From the NCBI GenBank assembly GCA_020746875.1, contig JAGTJL010000006.1, positions 1,674,001-1,738,000 of the forward strand: a DNA stretch of 64,000 nt. Direction: 5' to 3'. The number at the start of each line of letters is the position of its first letter. The stretch's first letter is position 1. This document shows positions 1-12,503 of this stretch, in pieces. The notes below the pieces were generated by a model. That model did not search any database. It was not told where the DNA came from and worked only from the letters and a program-made list of their open reading frames with translations. The DNA comes from Rhexocercosporidium sp. MPI-PUGE-AT-0058. Lineage: Eukaryota; Ascomycota; Leotiomycetes; Helotiales. The translations under genes and the position numbers were made by a program.

Positions 1-286
1 CGAAGGAACATGCCATGCAGGGCTCGAGAGTGGCTACTGGCTAATAGAGCTTCAAAGCCATACAGAACTAGTTTTCAAATCTCATCTATTAATTTTGATA
101 TACACTTTGTCTTGGGGATTGAGCTTATGACATTAAATCAGTGGATACCTGACCTGAGAGAACATTGATGAAGTGTTGGACATTGAACACCTTCGGGATA
201 TTCACTCCATTAAAATTTGCGAGGCAGATTCCAACCTTTTGCGACGACCCAGGTTCTTTTATTTAAAGGCATCCCTAGATAAAGAT

Positions 287-298
287 AGAGGAGTAAGA
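287..298 (+). promoter_or_regulatory. Tandem GATA motifs (AreA/NIT2-type)
   Basis: Two HGATAR motifs sit back to back (AGATAA then AGATAG), some 55 bp from the UaY-type palindrome. A third AGATAA lies at 709-714. GATA factors of the AreA/NIT2 class drive nitrogen-source derepression of purine catabolic genes in filamentous fungi, so the pairing with the UaY site fits the downstream xanthine dehydrogenase. Single GATA motifs are common by chance; the tandem arrangement and location are what make this worth noting. Confidence 0.45.
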
Positions 299-351
299 GC
301 AATTACCAATTTGCAGCCTTTGATTCGCCAATATGGATGTCATGTGACCCA

Positions 352-365
352 TCGGAGTTCACCGA
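352..365. promoter_or_regulatory. Candidate UaY-type binding site (TCGG-N6-CCGA)
   Basis: The sequence reads TCGG-AGTTCA-CCGA, an exact match to the TCGG-N6-CCGA palindrome known for the Aspergillus purine-utilisation activator UaY (and yeast PPR1). It lies about 700 bp upstream of the xanthine dehydrogenase start codon, whose Aspergillus orthologue hxA is a UaY target. The motif match is seen; regulation is inferred. Confidence 0.55.
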
Positions 366-1061
366 CGCGGCTCGGGCGAGTTAAGGTCGCGGGGGATTTA
401 GTGGAGCTTTCTCTCCGCCTGTTTTGGTAGGAAGAGCCAGCAAAATACTATAAATTTGGTATGTTTAATATAATGATTGATTCATACACCTTGAAAATCT
501 CTACTCTTTTCTTCAGCATCTCAGCATTTTGAGAAGTTTGACCTTCCCAGCACAGCGGTATTGTCCCTTCGTCTTTGCCCCCCTGGCCCCTGGATGTGCC
601 AGGATAAGTACCCCGCTATTAGCGTCATGTTGACAACTCTCACCGATGCGGGAGGGAGAGGGCGAAGCCATCGGGGAGCTCCATTGAAGCTCTCTATGAC
701 ATTGGCCTAGATAAGGCAAACGCAGCCGGCCGGCCCACTAAGCTTCTACGAGGAGAGTAGGAAGAAGAAATTCCTCTTTTCTTTACTTATCTTTCGCATT
801 TCTCTCTCTTTCTGCTTCTGCTGCTTCTAATCCTCTCTAACAACCGTTCCTGTCGTCCTTGTTTAGACTTCACTCCCTTGGTCACAAGCGCTCCAAGACC
901 GTGACAGATTCAATTTCTGTTTGCCTCTTTGTGACTCCTAATCAGCCAGCGCGGTTTACGACATCTAGAGTCAAGTGGCCATTGTGCCACAGGGATTTCA
1001 ATAGCCCGAAGCTTCAGAATTCACAGCTCTTGGAGCAAACCACTCCCATTTTATTCCAAAG

Positions 1062-4000
1062 ATGGCGCCCATTGCCATCTCCCCAGAACCTGCAGTCTCC
1101 CCCTCCGCTGCCCACTCCCTTTCCTCTGTCACGACTACCTACGACGATACCCTACGATTCTACCTGAACGGCACAAAGGTTGTGATCGACAACATCGACC
1201 CCGAAACCACCCTCCTCGAATACCTCCGTGGCATTGGCCTCACGGGGACGAAGTTAGGATGTGCTGAAGGAGGTTGCGGAGCTTGTACGGTCGTGGTATC
1301 ACAATTCAACCCTACGACGAAGAAGGTCTATCATGCCAGTGTAAATGCGTGTCTGGCGCCGTTGGTTAGCGTGGATGGGAAGCATGTCATTACAATTGAG
1401 GGCATTGGGAATACCAAGAGACCACATCCTACACAGGAGAGAATTGCCAAGGGGAATGGAAGTCAGTGCGGATTCTGCACTCCGGGCATAGTGATGAGTC
1501 TTTACGCTCTTTTGAGGAATGACTCTAGTCCCTCAGAACATGATGTTGAAGAGGCGTTTGATGGGAATCTGTGCAGATGTACTGGCTACCGACCTATATT
1601 GGATGCGGCCCAGACGTTTAGCGTGGATAAGTCTTGTGGAAAGGCGAAGTCGAATGGCGGTGGTGGATGTTGTATGGAGAATGGGGGTGGTGCTGGAGGA
1701 TGCTGCAAAGATGGCTTCAAGGATGATCAACCGATCAAGCGCTTCACACCTCCTGGATTCATCGAGTACAACCCAGACACCGAACTTATTTTCCCTCCTT
1801 CTCTTACCAAACACGAATTCAGACCTTTGGCTTTTGGAAACAAGAGGAAGAGGTGGTATCGTCCAGTGACTGTGGAGCAGCTCTTGGAAATCAAGAGCGT
1901 CTATCCCTCAGCCAAGATCATTGGAGGTTCTACCGAGACGCAGATTGAGATCAAGTTCAAGGGCATGCAGTACACAGCCTCGGTGTTCGTTGGTGATATC
2001 CCGGAGCTACGGCAATACACTTTTAAGGATGATCATCTTGAGATTGGCGGGAATGTCATCCTGACCGATTTGGAGGCCATTGCTCTGAAAGCAGTTGAGT
2101 ACTACGGCCCAGTGAAAGGGCAGGTTTTCGCGGCAATCCACAAGCAATTGAAATACTTTGCTGGTCGGCAAATCAGAAATGTCGGTACACCAGCCGGCAA
2201 CCTTGCCACTGCCTCTCCTATTTCGGATCTCAACCCGGTTTTCGTGGCTTCCAATGCGATTATCGTAGCCAAGTCATTGGGAAAAGAGACGGAGATTCCA
2301 ATGTCCCAGTTCTTCAAGGGATATCGCATAACGGCTCTTCCACCAGACGCTATCATTGCAAGCATTCGGATTCCGGTAACGAGCGAAAAAGGAGAGTTCT
2401 TCCAGGCTTTCAAGCAAGCGAAGCGGAAGGATGACGATATTGCGATTGTCAATGCTGCCCTTCGAGTCTCTCTCAGTGACAAGCATGTCGTCGAAAGTGC
2501 TGATCTGGTCTATGGTGGAATGGCACCCACGACTGTGGCTGCGAAGACTGCTGGAGCTTATCTGATTGGTAAATCTCTCGTGGATCCAGCAACATTGGAA
2601 GGCACTATGAATGCGCTGGAGCAGGACTTTGATCTCAGATTTGGCGTGCCTGGTGGGATGGCTACTTATCGAAAGTCACTCGCCTTGGGTTTCTTCTATC
2701 GCTTTTACCATGAGGTGCTCTCGAAACTGGAGGTCAAGGAGGCGGATCTTGATGAAGAGGTGATTGCTGAGATCGAGAGATCGATCTCGATGGGCAAAGA
2801 AGACCGTGAGGCTACTGTCGCATACCAACAGAATATCCTTGGAAAAGCAAACCCTCATGTGGCGGCATTGAAGCAAACAACTGGAGAAGCTCAATATACA
2901 GACGATATCCCAGTCCAGAAGAACGAGCTCTATGGTTGTTTAGTGCTGTCGACGAAGCCACACGCCAAGATCATATCTGTGGATTACACACCTGCAATGG
3001 ACATCCCTGGTGTTGTGCGGTGGGTAGATCATACCGACATGCCATCTCCAGAAGCCAATTACTGGGGAGCTCCAGTGTGCGATGAACCATTTTTCGCTGT
3101 GGAGGAGGTCTTTACCGCCGGTCAGCCAATTGGCATCGTCCTAGCTGACAGTGCCGCTCATGCCTCGCTTGGAGCAAGAGCCGTCAAGGTTGAGTATGAA
3201 GAGCTTCCTGCTATATTCACGATCGAGGAGGCAATTGAGAAGGAGAGCTTCTTTGAGCACTACAGATACATCAAGAAGGGAGATGTGGCAGAGGCTTTCA
3301 AGACCGCAGATCATGTGTTCACTGGTGTCACGAGAATGGGTGGCCAAGAGCATTTCTATCTTGAGACTAATGCTGTTGTCGCTGTGCCGAAGCCGGAAGA
3401 TGGAGAGATGGAGATCTATTCCAGCACTCAGAATCCAACTGAGACGTAAGCGATCCCCCTTTCTTCTCAATATTTATAGCATGACTAACTACCTATAGAC
3501 AAACATACGTTGCCAAAGTATGCGATGTCGCTGCCAACAAAGTCGTGTCAAAGGTTAAGCGACTAGGCGGTGGCTTTGGTGGCAAAGAGACTCGTTCAAT
3601 ACAGCTCACCTGCATCGTAGCGCTTGCTGCAAAGAAAACCGGCCGTCCTGTTCGTTGCATGCTGAACCGTGACGAGGATATGGTAACTTCTGGTCAGAGA
3701 CATCCTTTCCTCGCACACTGGAAGGTAGCTGTGAACAAAGATGGAAAGCTTCAGGCTTTAGACGCCGATGTTTTCTGCAATGGCGGCTGGACCCAAGATC
3801 TGAGTGCCGCTGTTTGCGACAGAGCATTGTCTCATATCGATGGCTGTTATCTCATTCCCAATGTCGATGTTCGAGGCAGGCTTGCTAAGACCAATACTAT
3901 GAGTAATACGGCTTTCCGAGGATTTGGTGGTCCTCAGGGAATCTTCATTGCGGAGTCGTATATGGAGGAGATTTCTGATCGTTTGGATATCCCTGTTGAG

Positions 4001-5303
4001 AGGCTTCGAGAGATCAATTTCTACAAGCCGGATGAGGAGACGCATTTCAACCAGAGTAAGTATACCGCTAATTGCCAATGTCTTTTAAAAGATTTTGGAT
4101 CTTCGCTGAACCTGTCAATGCTAACTATGCTCAGGTCTGAAGGATTGGCACGTACCGCTCATGTACCAGCAAGTACAAGAGGAAGCAGGCTACGCCGAGA
4201 GACGAGAAGCTATAACGAAATTCAATGCAGAACACAAGTGGAAGAAGAGAGGTCTTGCTCTCATCCCAACAAAATTCGGTATCTCTTTCACTGCTCTCTT
4301 CCTCAACCAAGCTGGTGCTTTGGTTCACATCTATCACGACGGCTCCGTTCTTGTTGCCCACGGCGGAACGGAAATGGGACAGGGTCTTCATACTAAGATG
4401 ACTATGATTGCCGCTGAAGCTTTGGGCGTACCGTTGCAAGATGTATTCATCTCCGAGACCGCTACCAATACAGTAGCAAACACTTCGTCCACCGCAGCAT
4501 CTGCTTCATCCGACCTAAACGGGTACGCAATCTTCAATGCTTGTGCTCAGCTCAACGAAAGACTTGCGCCATTTAGAGAAAAATTCGGAAAGGATGCTCC
4601 GATGAGCAAACTTGCAAGTGCTGCCTACTTTGAGCGAGTCAACCTTTCCGCGAATGGATTCTACAAGACCCCTGATATCGGGTATACTTGGGGACCCAAC
4701 ACCGGCATGATGTTCTACTACTTCACTCAAGGTGTGTCTGCCGCAGAAGTAGAGGTTGATACCCTGACCGGAGACTGGACATGTCGACGAGCGGATATCA
4801 AAATGGACATTGGCCGCTCAATCAACCCTTCCATCGACTACGGCCAGATCGAAGGAGCCTTCGTTCAAGGTATGGGCCTCTTCACCACAGAAGAAAGTCT
4901 CTGGTTCCGTGGTGGACCCATGAAAGGACAACTCGCAACTCGTGGCCCTGGAGCCTACAAAATCCCCGGCTTCCGCGACATCCCTCAAGAATTCAACGTC
5001 TCACTCCTCAAAGACGTCACATGGGAAAACCTGCGCACCGTTCAGCGCAGCAGAGGTGTCGGCGAACCGCCGCTCTTCATGGGCAGTGTTGTCTTCTTCG
5101 CTATCCGTGATGCGCTGAAAGCAGCTAGGAGCCAGTATGGTGTTGCGGCTGAGGTGGGTAAGGATACTAAGGGTGATGGGCTGCTTGTTCTGGAGAGCCC
5201 GGCGACGCCGGAGAGGATCAGGACGAGTTGTGTGGATCCGATTATTAAGAGGGCGCTGGTTACGCCGAAGGAGGGCGAGAAGAGCTTTTTTATTGCGATT
5301 TAG
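1062..5303 (+). CDS. hxA: Xanthine dehydrogenase (purine hydroxylase I)
   Basis: Oxidises hypoxanthine to xanthine and uric acid with NAD+ in purine catabolism; cytosolic molybdo-flavoenzyme. Exons 1062-3445, 3499-4055, 4135-5303 give 1369 residues, the usual length for the family. Domains in order: N-terminal 2Fe-2S ferredoxin fold (Cys67, Cys72, Cys75 in GCAEGGCGACT), second 2Fe-2S helical domain (CGFCTPG and NLCRCTGYRPI), FAD domain (IIGGSTETQIE, FFKGYRIT), then the molybdopterin domain (GGQEHF, GGFGGKETR, AFRGFGG, and the catalytic Glu in GVGEPPL near residue 1288). The substrate-positioning Glu of GGKETR and Arg of DRAL match true xanthine dehydrogenases rather than aldehyde oxidases. 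Both introns have canonical GTAAG donors with TAG and CAG acceptors. A UaY-type site and GATA motifs upstream suggest induction by purines and nitrogen limitation (inferred). Confidence 0.95.
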
Positions 5304-6455
5304 ATCAGGCTTTGTTTTGGGATTGGTTGGAAGGGAAGGGAGTGATGGGAATGGGGACGAGGAACGGCCGCGTGTGTTTTTGCTTGGGAATATGTGTTGT
5401 GGGTAACTTGCGTTCGGAAAATACCACCATGCTCGTTGATTCTTGAAAGCGATTCAAGACTGATCCAAAGCACAGCTTGACACCATGGCCCAGCTCCTAA
5501 CATGTATTTCATGCCCATCACTTGTAGCGAGCTCACCATGGACTTTCTTGGCCCACCAAGGTCGAGTAGATGCAATGTAGTTTTGAATTTCACACTCCAG
5601 TTTCTGTATTCAAAAAAGCAGAAGCCCATCATCTAGGCTCATACCCTGGAGGCAATTGCACAAAACAAAAACTCAACCGCATCTTTCAGTTGGGCCATGC
5701 ATAGTTGCCGACAATTCTCTCAGGTATTGTTGGACATTGTCTCGTTATCAAGATCCGCTGTATCTCTTATCAAACAGCTAACTACCTAGCTAAGTTTGTT
5801 TTCTCATCTCTGCCACTGAAGTCTTGAAATCCTTCGCTTTGGATATGTAACCCAGCAGTATGCCTGCAGCCGAGGGATAGGGCCCCCTCTTCTAGAACAA
5901 AGCGAAGAGACTGACTAGCTACTTGCAAAATTCCAAAGAAAAAAGAAAGAGTGTAACGAACTCAAGAATATGCAACAAGTTCAAGATCACTAGCAGGAGA
6001 AATCAGATATGACAGTTCTATGCCCATCAAGCTAAATTTAATATCAACACCACCAAACGGGGCGGCAATTAAGCGAGAAACCCTGGTGCCTAAACTTTCA
6101 TCACGTCACTCGACTTTAATCGATCTGCCAATCATCACACCCCAATAAACAAACATGACAAACTAAAGGAAGGCATGAAGTCCAGTGGTTTATCTCGAAA
6201 TGGACCCTGAAACATTTGTGGGGTGTACGTCCCTCCCGTCTCCTGGAAATGTCAACATGCGTCATCAGGTAGGATGACATCTACTACTTGACTTGGGTAA
6301 GGGATGGGGACAACTATGTGGATGTGGCTAGCGAAGTAATTTCACCACATATATATACTTCTTTTCTGTCTCGTCACTCTTTACAATATAGAACTTCTAT
6401 ATTGAAAGTCTACGCAACTCCTGTCAGGCAATCACACAGAACCCTCTCTTACAAA
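5304..6455. other. Intergenic region, no gene seen
   Basis: Holds the 3' end of the xanthine dehydrogenase transcript and the promoter of the short-chain dehydrogenase. A TATATATA-like stretch at about 6350-6358, some 100 bp before the next ATG, could serve as a TATA element. The minus-strand frame 5300-5632 shows no family resemblance. Confidence 0.5.
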
Positions 6456-7653
6456 ATGGCGAGCATAGTCAACACAGTCAAAAATACCATCACGGAGAAC
6501 TTTGGTGGAACGTAAGCACCATGAACAACACATAGTTAAAAGTCTCTAGTCTAATGAGAAACAAAGTCACTCTCTTGCTTCGAAAGCAAACCAGTTCTCT
6601 CTAGCTGCTGTCCCGGATCAGAGCTACAAGGTTGCAGTTATTACTGGCGGTTCGAGAGGAATTGGATATGCATGTGCACACACGCTTCTAGAGAAGAACA
6701 TTGAGAAGCTATGTACGTTTTATTATTCTCATCTCCTGCCTTTTAAACTTTCTGTCACTTTGTACCTTACTTTAGAGCAAATGAAGAGCTAATACGAGAT
6801 ACCTCAAGTCATCATAGGCAGCACCAAAGAAAGTCTCGATGGCGCCTCCTCTGACATATCATCCACCTTAGGCTCCTCCTATGTCTCCAAAGTGAAATTT
6901 CTCCAAGCTGACATGGGCGACTGGCAATCCCTCCCCGCCCTCGCAAAGCAAATCACCGATTCTACCGATCGTCTCGACATCCTCATCAACTGCGCAGCCC
7001 GTGGCATCATGACCTACCAACTAACATCCTACGGCGTCGACAGACACATGGCCGTGAACCACATGGGCCACGTAATCCTAACCTCCCATCTCCTCTCCTT
7101 GATCAAATCTACCGCAGAGAAGAACCCACAGGACAAAGTCCGCCTCGTGATGTTCGGCTCCAACACCCACCAAGTCACGCCCAGCGATTGTAAATTCGCC
7201 TCCCTCTCGGAACTCAACCAAGATCTCGGTCCCAACGGGCAATACGGCCGCTCGAAACTAGCACAGATGTTGTACGCCAAATTCCTAACCCGACACCTGA
7301 AGGAGAAACACCCGAACGTGATCGCGAATAGTGTGCATCCGGGTTTTGTGGAAACGAAAATGAGTACTGAGGAGATCCATGAGCCGTATCCGGTAGGTGG
7401 GTATGCGATGAGTGTGGGGATGAAACCGTTCAAGAAGGATCAGTGGGAGGGGGCGGTTAGTGCTATGTGGTGTGCGACGAGGGCTGAGGAGGGGGGGATG
7501 TATGTTTGTCCGCCGGCGGTGGTGGAGGAGGGGAGTGCGGTCTATCAGGATGAGAGTGGGGAGGTCGAGGCGAATTTGATGAGGTTGACGCTGGATGTTG
7601 TGGGGGAGAAGATGGATCCGGAGAAGAAGGGGTGTCCGTTGCAGTTGTATTAG
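6456..7653 (+). CDS. Short-chain dehydrogenase/reductase (fungal retinol-dehydrogenase-like)
   Basis: Likely an NAD(P)-dependent oxidoreductase; the substrate is unknown. Exons 6456-6511, 6567-6712, 6809-7653 give 348 residues. The glycine-rich cofactor motif TGGSRGIG is at residues 45-52 and the catalytic YGRSK (Y-x3-K) near residue 213. The region before it (RLDILINCAARGIMTYQL) has NCA where NNA is usual. The N-terminal extension, the ELNQDLGPNGQYGRSKLA block and the VETKMS segment fit a widespread unnamed Pezizomycotina SDR family that I recognise from memory. Both introns seem to use AAG 3' splice sites. For intron 2 a TAG acceptor nine bases downstream (exon from 6818) is also in frame and would replace FIIGS by CS; the upstream site fits the Rossmann strand better. 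Confidence 0.88.
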
Positions 7654-7932
7654 TTGGGGTTGGTGGGTAGAAGCACTGTTGAGGTGGTAGGTCTGGGAAG
7701 GAGTTAGAAGGTACTGTACGCTAGCACAAACATTCAATTAAATGCTGCTGAGAGGTGAGATACATTGACGATAGCTGTGATTTTTACTAGTGTCTCACCC
7801 TTCTCAAACCGTGTAACAGGAAAATAAAATGAAATCAAAATATTGAACGTTTGACGGCCATCAAAGCCTTGGGGAGATGAATTCGTGAAACAAGGGAGCA
7901 GACGCCATCCATTGCTTGCTCTATTCGTACCT

Positions 7933-10900
7933 TTATCTACGACCACCACGTCCACGTCCTCTTGGGGACTTCATGACTCTACCACCACCTCCCCTGTGGC
8001 CCCCTCCACTGCCACTTCTTTTATCCTCGCCTAACCCTCGTCTCCCATTCGCAATTCCTCCACGACCACCTCTACCCCTTTCTCCCCCTCTACCCCTATC
8101 ACCGCTTTTCCCTCTGCCTCCGAACGAGGAACCGGCAATCTGCTTTTTCACAGCTTTAATATCATCCTCGTCGACATCCATCTCCTCATCCTCATCTTGA
8201 TCCCGTTTATTCGAGAACTTTAATCTTCCGCCTCTACCTCTCTGTACTGCGTCTCTCCCTTTGAGTGCCTTCACATACGCACCCACACCACCTTCATCCT
8301 CATCCGCTTTCTCTCCAGGGGTATCTAGAATCATCGCATCGTCATCGTCGTCGCTGTCACCACCCAGCAAGAGCTTTCCATCCATATCCATCTTCGCCTT
8401 CGTCCTGACAACTGCTCTCTGCTTGAGTGGTTTCGTGGATGAGATATTAGCAAGTGCTCTCCTATCCAGAAGGTCTAGAGGTTCGTCTTCGTCTTCGACG
8501 ATGTATGTCTTGCCGACTTTCTTAGCTGTCTTCTTGCTCTTGCCGAGGACTTCGTTGTCCGATACATCAGAGCCGTCTGATTCCTCGTCACTGCCATGCA
8601 GAGCCTCATCATACTCGCTCTCGAAGCGGCCCTTCCTCTTACCAGACTCCTCATCGCTGTCTTCAGCGCCTGCTGCCTTGGCAGCTTCCTTGTGACGCTT
8701 ATTGCGCTCCTTGGTCTTGCGGATGTTGGAGATGAGCTTGCGGTCTTCTTCGGGACAGTATTTGTTTACGACATCAACGCCGAAACGGCGGATCATACGC
8801 TCGAGGATATGCTTGACTTTGGCTTTGAAGTGGGCTTTGTGCTCGTGGCTCCAGACCATGAGATTTGGCACTAGAGTTTTGAGACGGGGGAGCATCATCT
8901 CGGTGGGGAGACTGATGATGCAGACTTTTACGAATCCAAGAACGCTGCGTACGATCTCGCGGTTGTTGGATGTCAGGAAGAGATCCATAGTCTCCACGAG
9001 CCCGGCGATCGTTTCGGGGAGAAGTGACTCTCGGAAGTGGTAGAGGATTCGGGTGAGCGCTGTGATACAGGCAGAGTTCATGTGTGGAGTGCTGCCTCCT
9101 AGACCAGCTCCGACCATGGTGAAGTATTCTTCGAGGGTGGCTGGAACAGGTGGTGTATCGTCTGGCATGTGTGCAACTTTTCCGTTCTGGATCATGGAGC
9201 CCTTCGCAGCGGCAATTTTCTCGCCCATCAGGACGAGGAGGTCAAAAGCTGCTGTTCGAGCTTTTTCATTGACTTCTTTGCAGGATATGACAACTTCGGC
9301 CAGGATGCCAGGGATGAAATGAAGGGAGTCGTTGGGGAGGAAGGGAATGAGTGTTGAGATTGCGGCAAGCCTGTCTCTTTTGGCTGGGGCAGACACTTTC
9401 TCGGCGCTGTTTACGAGAAGTTGTTGTAGTTCTGTCGTTCGCTCTCGTAGTGCTTGTTGACCGATTGGAGATTCCGCGAGTCTGGGAATGAGTTTGTACG
9501 CCTTTTTCTGTAATTGAGGATCATCATCTTTGAGAATTATGATGGAGGCAATGTTGAACAAGGTGATGAAGCTCTCTCTTGGCAGATATATTGATATCGT
9601 GATGACCAAATCCATAAGAGTGTGGCTTGTCGGTGGCATCTTATCGGCGGCATTCTGTTGCTTTTGCTTCTGCTTTTCAGCTTGCGTCTGGGCTCCTGCT
9701 TCCGAAAGAGAAGACTCGAGCATTTGGGTAACAGACTCGAATGTCTTCATGAGCTCCGCCGAAGGTACGATGCTCAAGTAAGAATTGATGCATCTCAGAA
9801 TGTATCCTCTGTGGTGTGGTAATGTCTTGCTGTAGACGTTGAAGAGAACTGACAGCATGTTGCTTGCGAATGTCGATAGATGGTCCAAATTCTTCTGAGC
9901 ACTGGCCTTAGAGACCCTGCTTTGCAGAACAAGATCATCGTCAGTCTCAATGGCCACGATGGCTTGATTAGAGTCGACCAGTGTTTGGAGACCTTTACAG
10001 ATATCAGTCCGTAGGTCAGCTTGTTGATAGAGAAGATTTGCGAGCAGCTCGGCAAACGATTGGTCGAATGATTCTGAGAGATCAAGTGGCAGATCGCAGT
10101 AACCTGGGAAAATGGCCCATGTTTGTTGTACAACGGTTTCGAATAGCTTAATTTCCATGGTCTTCTCAGCCTCACCATGTGCCAGTACCTTTGCAAACAT
10201 GACTTCACTTAAAGGAACAAATTCGGTTCTGAAGTGCTGCAAGCTTGTGTTGCTGACGAAGTCGCGCAGGACGGGCAGCATCCAAGCTCGTCCAGGTTGT
10301 CCAGCTTTTGGCTTAGCGAGGTTCAGAGGGAGGATTCGAAGAACGCTCTCTGGTCCCATTGCGCGAATTGCCTTTCCAATAATCTCGTTGGCTTCCTTCT
10401 TTCCTGTGAACGACTCGTTTCCTCGGAGTTCACCGATGGTTTTGACAACATCGATCAGAATTGGATCGGCTCTCCAGCGAAGGCCATCGAACATAGCACC
10501 CATTACATTGAAGGTCTCCATCCACGCGGCCTGGTACTTGACACTCAGCAGTTCCATGGCTGCCTTTGCAAGCTTCTCTAAGATTTTCTCGTCAAAAATA
10601 GAGGGTTCCAAAAGGACCGAATCTGGTACGCAGTTCGCCATGAACGAAACCAAGCACTCGGAGGCAGACACTCTGATGTTGTGTGATGATGATGCCAGAA
10701 ATCCGGAAATCAGGCTGAACAATTCAGGGAGCTTCTGGAAAGTCTCGTCTGGCTCGATTTGTGCTGCGACGTCGTATCCTCTGGACAACACCGCAATCCA
10801 TGGGGGTAGCAGCTGGGAATCGTTTTGTGATGGCCGGAGCTCTGAAATAACTTCTAAAAGTCGGGGAAGCTTTGACGAAGAGACCTGATCTGCCATCCCC

Positions 10901-11769
10901 TCGAAAATAATCTCGAATACTTCGAATGCTGCCATGGTCATATACTCGTTGGTGGACTTTGAAATATTCAGCAGAACTTCACATAGCGCCTCTATTTTCT
11001 TGCTCGGCCACCCTCCAGACGCTGATGCAATCGTCTTCACCAATTGTAATGAGTGTATTAAAGCCGGTTCGTGTTCCGTGGTCTCGCTCTTCTTCTGCTT
11101 CTTTGATTGCATCGATCGAGCAGCAAGCTCACTCAGACTTTTCAGTGCAGTCTCCGCACACATGTCTGCGGCGGGGTGATCCAGAGAGACACTCGGTGGG
11201 GGATTCTTCAGAACTTTGGTGATCGCATCTTGCGCCCGCTTTCTGATCTTCGGCCTGTGGTCCACCGCCAGATTCAAAAGCCCAGCTACGGCCCTTCGAG
11301 GACCAATTTGTGTTTGTCCCAATTCCCATGCCGCCGAGTCCTGCGCTACCAATAGAGATTCGAGACATCCTATCGATGGTCTGAGAAGCGGTGCATCTGC
11401 TTCTGGGAGTGTCAATGCTGGGGCAAGACTTGTGAGAATTTGCGAGAACTTCGCCTGGAGGAGTGGCTGCGGGGCATATGGAGTAACAACATCGAGTAAG
11501 TAGACAACTGAAGTTGCCAATTCCTTATTCACACCAGAACTGGGGGTAGCTCTGCCAAGCAGAGCGAGGAGTCCTGCGAAGTATCCAGTCGGGGTGGGTT
11601 CGGTTTTCTGGTCGCGAAGAATGTCTTCCAGTGAGGATAGGACAATTTGTGTCTGCAAATTTCAGTTAGTGTATTGACTCCAGGAAGAAACCGTCCCGAA
11701 GAATTATACCTGTTGCTGATTCTGAAGCTTCGGCGATCGGATCTTGTCGAGCTTCTCTTCGAGAGACAT
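7933..11769 (-). CDS. RRP12: RRP12-like ribosome biogenesis/export factor (NUC173 domain)
   Basis: HEAT-repeat protein of nucleolar and late pre-ribosomes, known in yeast to be required for nuclear export of both subunits. Exons (minus) 11769-11710 and 11652-7933 give 1259 residues, compared with 1228 in yeast. The short first exon encodes MSLEEKLDKIRSPKLQNQQQ and joins in phase 0 at a CAG acceptor. The N-terminal half carries the helical repeats and NUC173 block (WELGQTQIGPRRAVAGLL). The C-terminal 300 residues become charged (EEDRKLISNIRK, acidic DEESDGSD stretches) and end in an RGG/RGR-rich tail of about 60 residues, typical of nucleolar RNA-associated proteins. It shares a divergent promoter with the gene at 12504. 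Confidence 0.92.
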
Positions 11770-12503
11770 CTTGAAGAAGTGTAGGGGCTCTTTGCGCCGT
11801 GATGGGGGATGGAGGATGGGGGGGATTCAGACCAAATTCATTCAAAAGTCTCGAGAAACGAAAAAATTGTTATCTTATCGGTGGTTTGGACAAGCGAGGA
11901 GGAACTCCCGCCGCGTAACAGTACAGTACAGGGATCTTTGGCTGGGAAAAGACGCCTTACCATGTTTGACATAGCGCAAGGACCCCGTCGGCTGCTTCCC
12001 AGAACGGACAACCAATTCTGAGATATTCCCGTATCAGTATCAAGTAAACGCCTGCTTAAGGGTCCAGACCCGGTGTTCACGAACGGGTGCGGACACCAAG
12101 GTTACAACCCCCGCCGCATGGTGAGAAAGTGCTGTTGCTGCTGGGCCAGCCAGTCATCCCCAGGTAATTTTGCAATTTGAGGGCCCCTGGGCTGTTCTTC
12201 TAGCTTCCGTTGTTGTTCTTCTCCTCTTTCATCCATCCTCCTTGCCTACTCTTCTGTCCTCCTCACATCTGGCCTCATCTTTCTGTGTGTATCATAATTT
12301 GCAAATATTACTTCGTTGTAATTTTTTGCCAGCTCTTCCTCCGAGTCCCTCCTTGACATTGTCCCACCCCCCCATCTGCGTTAGAGCTCTTTAGCCTTAT
12401 CGCCCATTGCATCATCCCGGCGCGTTCTTGTAGCCTTCCCATCTCCTCACTTTTACGAAAATCCTCCTCATCAATCTTTCAACTTCACTAAAAAGGAGCA
12501 ACC
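11770..12503. other. Divergent promoter between RRP12 and the thioredoxin-fold gene
   Basis: A 734 bp region with no supported gene. The right half (about 12190-12500) is strongly CT-rich on the plus strand, typical of fungal core promoters and leaders, and serves the plus-strand gene at 12504. The left half serves RRP12. Confidence 0.5.

Larger units (their letters stand above)
1..1061. other. Intergenic / promoter region of xanthine dehydrogenase
   Basis: No gene is supported here. The open frames at 173-430 and 859-1167 have no recognisable family or splice structure. The region holds GATA motifs at 287-298 and 709-714 and a UaY-type palindrome at 352-365, listed separately. From about 770 onward the strand is pyrimidine-rich (CT stretches), as is usual just upstream of fungal transcription starts, so the 5' leader of the downstream gene probably begins between roughly 800 and 1000. 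Confidence 0.6.

Noticed and set aside
859..1167. A 102-codon plus-strand frame overlapping the xanthine dehydrogenase start
   Set aside because: Out of frame with the conserved enzyme and CT-rich leader-like in composition.
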